Below, in pieces: positions 60,574-64,000 of a DNA stretch of 64,000 nucleotides; the first letter of the stretch is position 1, and each line of letters begins with the position of its first letter. Origin of the DNA: Myxococcales bacterium (GTDB lineage Bacteria > Myxococcota_A > Polyangia > Polyangiales > Polyangiaceae). The stretch is taken from the NCBI GenBank assembly GCA_025355005.1, contig JANXLV010000351.1:1-64000 (forward strand), given 5' to 3'. Position numbers and translations under genes: made by a program. A model generated the notes under the pieces. That model did not search any database. It was given only the letters and a program-made list of their open reading frames with translations, and was not told the DNA's origin.

Positions 60574-61954
60574 AACGGCGAGGGCGGCGCTTTCTCATCA
60601 GGGTCAGCGCCACTGCGCTCACGATGATCGCGAATCCCGCTCCGCTCTCGTTCGGGGTCCCCCTTCCAGTGAAGCAGCCGCTGCCGCTCTTGTTCTGCGC
60701 GTTGGCTCTGGCGGCGTCTTCGGGGTTGCCCGTGCCCACCACGCGGCAGTCCTGGTAGATCGGACACTGCACGTGTAAGGTCTGCGTGACCACGCGGATG
60801 TTCGTTAGCTCCGTCTGGTCGGCGGACGCTCTGAGGACGAGGTCGACGTTCATCGCGGCATGGGCGATGTCGGACCGCATCCGTGTGACGCGAACGGTGG
60901 AGCCATCGAGACCGCCGAAGAGATGCGCGATGTCGTCTGCGCGGACCTGCGCTGCCGTCTCGGTCGTGCCGCCATCGGTGCCGGCGTCGGGGTCGCTCGT
61001 GGTGACGGGCAGGTAGTCGTCCTCCGCCTTGCCTGCGCCGCCACCGAAGAAACGTCCGCCGGCAAGGATCACGCTCGAGATGCGCTGGGTGTTGAGCTCG
61101 AGCGAGCTCTCGATCTCCCAGGCCTTGTTCTGCATCGCGGCTTCCTTCTGCGCGCGCAGCGTCGTGTAGTTGCTCTGCGATGTATCGAAGTCCCAGACAA
61201 GCTCTGCGTCCTGGATCCGAAACGAGGGGAAATTCTGCGGCTCGTAGCGACCCTGGCTCACAACCCAGAGCGTGATGCCCACCGTTGCGCCAGTGCCCAC
61301 GGACGCCATGCGGAGCGGCAGTGACAGGTTCGCGCCGGTCGAAGTGATGCGCACCGGGCGCATCGCCTGAATGCCCTGATTCGGCAAGAGCTTCATCGCG
61401 AGGAAGTCGAAGCCCTCCTTCACGTACGCATCGATGATCGGCTGTTGCGCGGCAGGGATCTGGAATCCGTTGTCCGAGAGCCACGTGGCGAGCACGCTCG
61501 AGTCCGTTGCGTGGAGCTGTACCGTTGCGTAGGGACCGACGTTCTCTGCCTTGGTGACGGACACGCTGCCCGCGTCCGTATCAAAGACGGCGCCGTCGAA
61601 CGACCCCAAGCCTGCACACTCGGCGGGCGGACCTGGACAACCCGTCGGTGGCTGCGCGACCGTCGTCGCCGTGAGGGCGTCGAACGACGCGAAGAGCACG
61701 TCTGCGCTGAGGCCTACGTCGACGGTGCCCTTGATCGGCAGCACCCACGCGAACGACCCGGGATTTCCCGCGTAGCGAATCTGATCATAGAGCGTGGTCT
61801 GTTGCGGCGAGACCGAGAGGAGCATGCGCTCATCCGTGATGTCCGAAGTCACCTGTGCCACGCACCCGCCGCAGGCCGCCGCGCGTGGCGCACCCGTCGT
61901 TGCGAGTAACGCCACGGACGTCACAAGACTCGTGATGAAAGCTAGTCGATTCAC
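60560..61954 (-). CDS. DUF2330 secreted protein with MYXO-CTERM-like C-terminus
   Basis: The 464-residue protein starts at GTG 61954, fixed by GGAGGG a few bases upstream. It has a Sec signal ending in AAACGGC, and the domain that follows (VAQVTSDITDERMLLSVSPQQT, SFAWVLPIKG) matches DUF2330, a family of exported proteins with unknown role. The C-terminus has a tripartite sorting-like end: SGSGCFTGRG, then a hydrophobic helix (GAGFAIIVSAVALTLM), then RKRRPRR. That is the layout of the MYXO-CTERM signal, in which the Cys is processed and the protein is left on the outer surface. The assignment is by pattern. Confidence 0.78.
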   Translation of the reverse strand: MNRLAFITSLVTSVALLATTGAPRAAACGGCVAQVTSDITDERMLLSVSPQQTTLYDQIRYAGNPGSFAWVLPIKGTVDVGLSADVLFASFDALTATTVAQPPTGCPGPPAECAGLGSFDGAVFDTDAGSVSVTKAENVGPYATVQLHATDSSVLATWLSDNGFQIPAAQQPIIDAYVKEGFDFLAMKLLPNQGIQAMRPVRITSTGANLSLPLRMASVGTGATVGITLWVVSQGRYEPQNFPSFRIQDAELVWDFDTSQSNYTTLRAQKEAAMQNKAWEIESSLELNTQRISSVILAGGRFFGGGAGKAEDDYLPVTTSDPDAGTDGGTTETAAQVRADDIAHLFGGLDGSTVRVTRMRSDIAHAAMNVDLVLRASADQTELTNIRVVTQTLHVQCPIYQDCRVVGTGNPEDAARANAQNKSGSGCFTGRGTPNESGAGFAIIVSAVALTLMRKRRPRRFNRS

Positions 61955-62053
61955 GTTCCCTCCGATCAAAGCAAAGCAACCGCTCCTGGATGGTAGCGGA
62001 CGACGCTTTGAGGGAAAGGGCGGCGAGCGCGGGTGATTACATGCGTTCAGTCC

Positions 62054-63880
62054 TCAGACCGCGCACTCTCCTTCCGAGGTGATCGGAGCGAAGGCTGCGG
62101 TTTCTCCGAGGTCGATGAAGTCTTCGGGTTGGGCGTTGGACTTGTCGAGCTTCTCCAGGTCCGCGAGCTCCTTCTTCACGACGGCGATGTCGACGCGTCC
62201 CAGGAATGTGGTCATCGTCTCTTGCTCGCTCTCGCGCTCTCGTTCGTAGAGCGCGACCAGCTTGCGGATCGCGGAGGGGACGCGTCGCGCGGGGACCTTC
62301 GCTGCCAGGCGGCCGAAGCGTGCGACCTCGCCAGAGGCGTCTCCGCCGATTGTCAGGAAGTACTGCGGTACGGGCCTTCCCTCGACCTTGCGGAGTCCGC
62401 CCTGCAGTCCGATGCCGGCCACGTGATGCAGACCGCAGCCGTTCGGGCACCCCGATACGCGCACCTCGAGGCCCTTCGCGCGATCGAGGAGCGCCAGATC
62501 ATTCTCGAGCTCCTCGTTCACGAGCGCCGCGACTCCGCGTGACTGAGTGACTGCGAGCTTGCAGGACTCCGCGCCGGGGCAGCTGCCCACGTCCGCGACC
62601 GACACGGGGTCGGGCCGGCCCAGGCCGATGCGATCCAAATGCGTGTAGAGTGCATCCACGTCCTCCGTGGGGACCCAACGCAGCACGACGTTCTGCGTGG
62701 CCGTGGTGCGCAGCTCACCATCCGCATACGCCTCTGCCAGACGCGCGAGAACGCGCCACCGCCCCGACGACACATCGCCGAGCGGCAGAGTGACGGTCAC
62801 GATGGAGAACCCGTGCTGCCGCTGCGGAGCGACGTTGGTCCGGAGGAAGCGCGCCCGCGTGGCCTCGCGCTTTCGGTCGACGATGGGCAGATGACGCGGC
62901 ACGATTCCCGGGCCCTTTACGCGGTCTGCGCCGAGCAGCGCGTCTATCTCCTGCGTGCTCGGAACGGCTGTGCGCGCCGCGGGCGCCGCGGCCCGCGGGG
63001 GACGCGATGGGTCGAACGGGAGACGCAGTGAGCGCGCCTTCGCAGCCTCGAAGTGCGTCAGGAACTCTGCGTGGAATGCGTCCCAGCCCATGCTCTTCAC
63101 CAGGAACTTCATCCTGTTCTTCTGGCGGTGCTCGCGATCACCGCGCGCGTGGAACAGGGCAAGCAACGCCTCTCCCACCGCGAGGATGTCCGTCGCGGGG
63201 AGCTCCGCGAAGAGAAGGCGCCCGCTCGCGACCATGGTGGCCGTTCCACCGGCGCAAACGACGCGGAAGCACGGCGTGTCGGACGCGCCCCATCGCGCGA
63301 AGAAGCCGATGTCGTTGATGGCCGCAAACGAGTGATCGCGCCCGCCGCCAGAGAACGCGACCTTGAACTTGCGCGGCAGCGTGGAGGACAGCGGGTGCCG
63401 GAGGAAGTGTCGCGTGAAGGCCTCTGCGAAGGGCACGGGATCGAACACCTCGTCGTCTGCCACACCGGCGGTCGCGCTGGTGGTGACGTTGCGAACGGAG
63501 TTGCCGCACGCCTCTCGCGTGGTCAGACCGGCGGCATCGAGCACGCCCATCGCCGCGCCGATCTGGTGGAGCGGGATGAAGTGGAACTGCACGTTCTGCC
63601 GGGTGGTGACGTGCGAGAAGCCGCGCGAGTAGGTCTCCGACACGTGCGCTACCGCCTGCACCTGCGCGCTCGTGAGGATGCCCTGCGGGATCTTCACGCG
63701 CAGCATGGAGAGGTCGCCCTCTTGCCGCTGTCCGTAGGTCCCAGATACGAGGCGGAAGGCCCGCCATTCGTCGGGGCTGATCTCGCCGCTCTCGAATCGC
63801 GCGAGGGTCGCCAGAAACGTGTCGATTTCACCCGCGCTGGCGAACGAGTTGCGCGCCACACCAAACTCTTGCTGGCTCAT
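62054..63880 (-). CDS. Siroheme-dependent nitrite/sulfite reductase
   Basis: The 608-residue protein is of the ferredoxin-type nitrite/sulfite reductase family, which reduces nitrite to ammonia or sulfite to sulfide with six electrons. The two-fold repeat is visible: VTTRQNVQFHFIPL in the first half and TTATQNVVLRWVPT in the second. The 4Fe-4S/siroheme ligands are CPGAESC (Cys434, Cys440) and CPNGC (Cys478, Cys482). The ATG start overlaps the stop of the upstream methyltransferase gene (ATGA). That gene makes the siroheme precursor, which confirms the cofactor. Whether nitrite or sulfite is the substrate cannot be told safely from the visible residues. Confidence 0.92.
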   Translation of the reverse strand: MSQQEFGVARNSFASAGEIDTFLATLARFESGEISPDEWRAFRLVSGTYGQRQEGDLSMLRVKIPQGILTSAQVQAVAHVSETYSRGFSHVTTRQNVQFHFIPLHQIGAAMGVLDAAGLTTREACGNSVRNVTTSATAGVADDEVFDPVPFAEAFTRHFLRHPLSSTLPRKFKVAFSGGGRDHSFAAINDIGFFARWGASDTPCFRVVCAGGTATMVASGRLLFAELPATDILAVGEALLALFHARGDREHRQKNRMKFLVKSMGWDAFHAEFLTHFEAAKARSLRLPFDPSRPPRAAAPAARTAVPSTQEIDALLGADRVKGPGIVPRHLPIVDRKREATRARFLRTNVAPQRQHGFSIVTVTLPLGDVSSGRWRVLARLAEAYADGELRTTATQNVVLRWVPTEDVDALYTHLDRIGLGRPDPVSVADVGSCPGAESCKLAVTQSRGVAALVNEELENDLALLDRAKGLEVRVSGCPNGCGLHHVAGIGLQGGLRKVEGRPVPQYFLTIGGDASGEVARFGRLAAKVPARRVPSAIRKLVALYERERESEQETMTTFLGRVDIAVVKKELADLEKLDKSNAQPEDFIDLGETAAFAPITSEGECAV

Positions 63881-64000
63881 GCGATGACTCCTGCTCTTCG
63901 ATTCTCGAACCTGATCTCACGAAGCCCACTGGCAAAGCGGACGGTCTCTCCGAGGACGAGCACACCCGGCGGTCCTTCCGGAATGACCGCATGCGGGAGC
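63877..64000 (-). CDS. Uroporphyrinogen-III C-methyltransferase, 3' fragment
   Basis: Only the last 41 codons are in the window; the 5' part lies beyond 64000. The peptide ends PPGVLVLGETVRFASGLREI, then RFENRRAGVIA. The VLGETVRFxxxL pattern is the usual end of the CobA/CysG-type SUMT family (VGEVVRLRxxL), which methylates uroporphyrinogen III twice on the way to siroheme. Overlap with the reductase gene supports this. Precorrin-2 oxidase and chelatase functions may be fused or encoded nearby, outside the window. Confidence 0.72.
   Translation of the reverse strand, partial: LPHAVIPEGPPGVLVLGETVRFASGLREIRFENRRAGVIA

Overview
The window is high-GC DNA, densely coded on both strands, with no tRNA, rRNA, insertion sequence, phage gene or CRISPR array that I could find. 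The gene content points to a myxobacterium (Myxococcota, most likely Polyangiales). The signs are about sixteen predicted lipoproteins with Asp/Ser/Gly-rich or Pro-rich linkers after the lipobox, a eukaryote-type Ser/Thr kinase with a C-terminal membrane anchor, a GYF_2-type protein, very large TPR proteins, a DUF2330 protein with a MYXO-CTERM-like tail, and many GTG starts. I cannot name the genus from sequence alone.

Layout, left to right. 1-7.2 kb: a VWA lipoprotein cut by the window edge, an M15 peptidase lipoprotein whose last catalytic motif is out of frame, and a minus-strand operon ubiB-like / orphan adenine methyltransferase / lytic transglycosylase. 7.2-16.5 kb, plus strand: a small lipoprotein, the Ser/Thr kinase overlapping priA, a GNAT acetyltransferase, comF, a GYF-domain membrane protein overlapping a lipoprotein with nine PAEK repeats, and another lipoprotein. 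16.6-20.3 kb: DsbD, a TPR protein and small envelope proteins. 20.3-24.8 kb: three paralogous lipoproteins with a carboxypeptidase-regulatory-like domain and an amidotransferase-like core. 25-33.7 kb: gltB-gltD, translationally coupled to a lipoprotein and to a secreted protein with an HExxGH motif.

33.7-52.3 kb is a minus-strand array of MBOAT acyltransferase, SGNH partner, divergent Hsp70, TPR protein and a 4044-residue helical-repeat protein. It is the least explained and most system-like part of the window. 52.4-64 kb: a small basic protein, an RRM RNA-binding protein with a poly-Gly tail, an NlpC/P60-like lipoprotein, a response regulator meeting a RelA/SpoT-domain alarmone synthetase tail to tail, two secreted putative metalloproteases, a Cys-repeat lipoprotein, a DUF2330 protein, and a siroheme-dependent sulfite/nitrite reductase preceded by the end of a uroporphyrinogen-III methyltransferase gene.

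How the genes work together: the recognised parts serve nitrogen and sulfur assimilation (GltBD; siroheme synthesis plus reductase), envelope biogenesis and redox (Slt, DsbD, MBOAT/SGNH, lipoproteins), replication restart and DNA uptake (PriA, ComF) and stress signalling (alarmone synthetase, response regulator, Hsp70). At the DNA level a near-palindromic 12-mer, TGTAGANTRCAY, occurs eight times, always inside genes and always in the same codon phase. It is reported as a finding.
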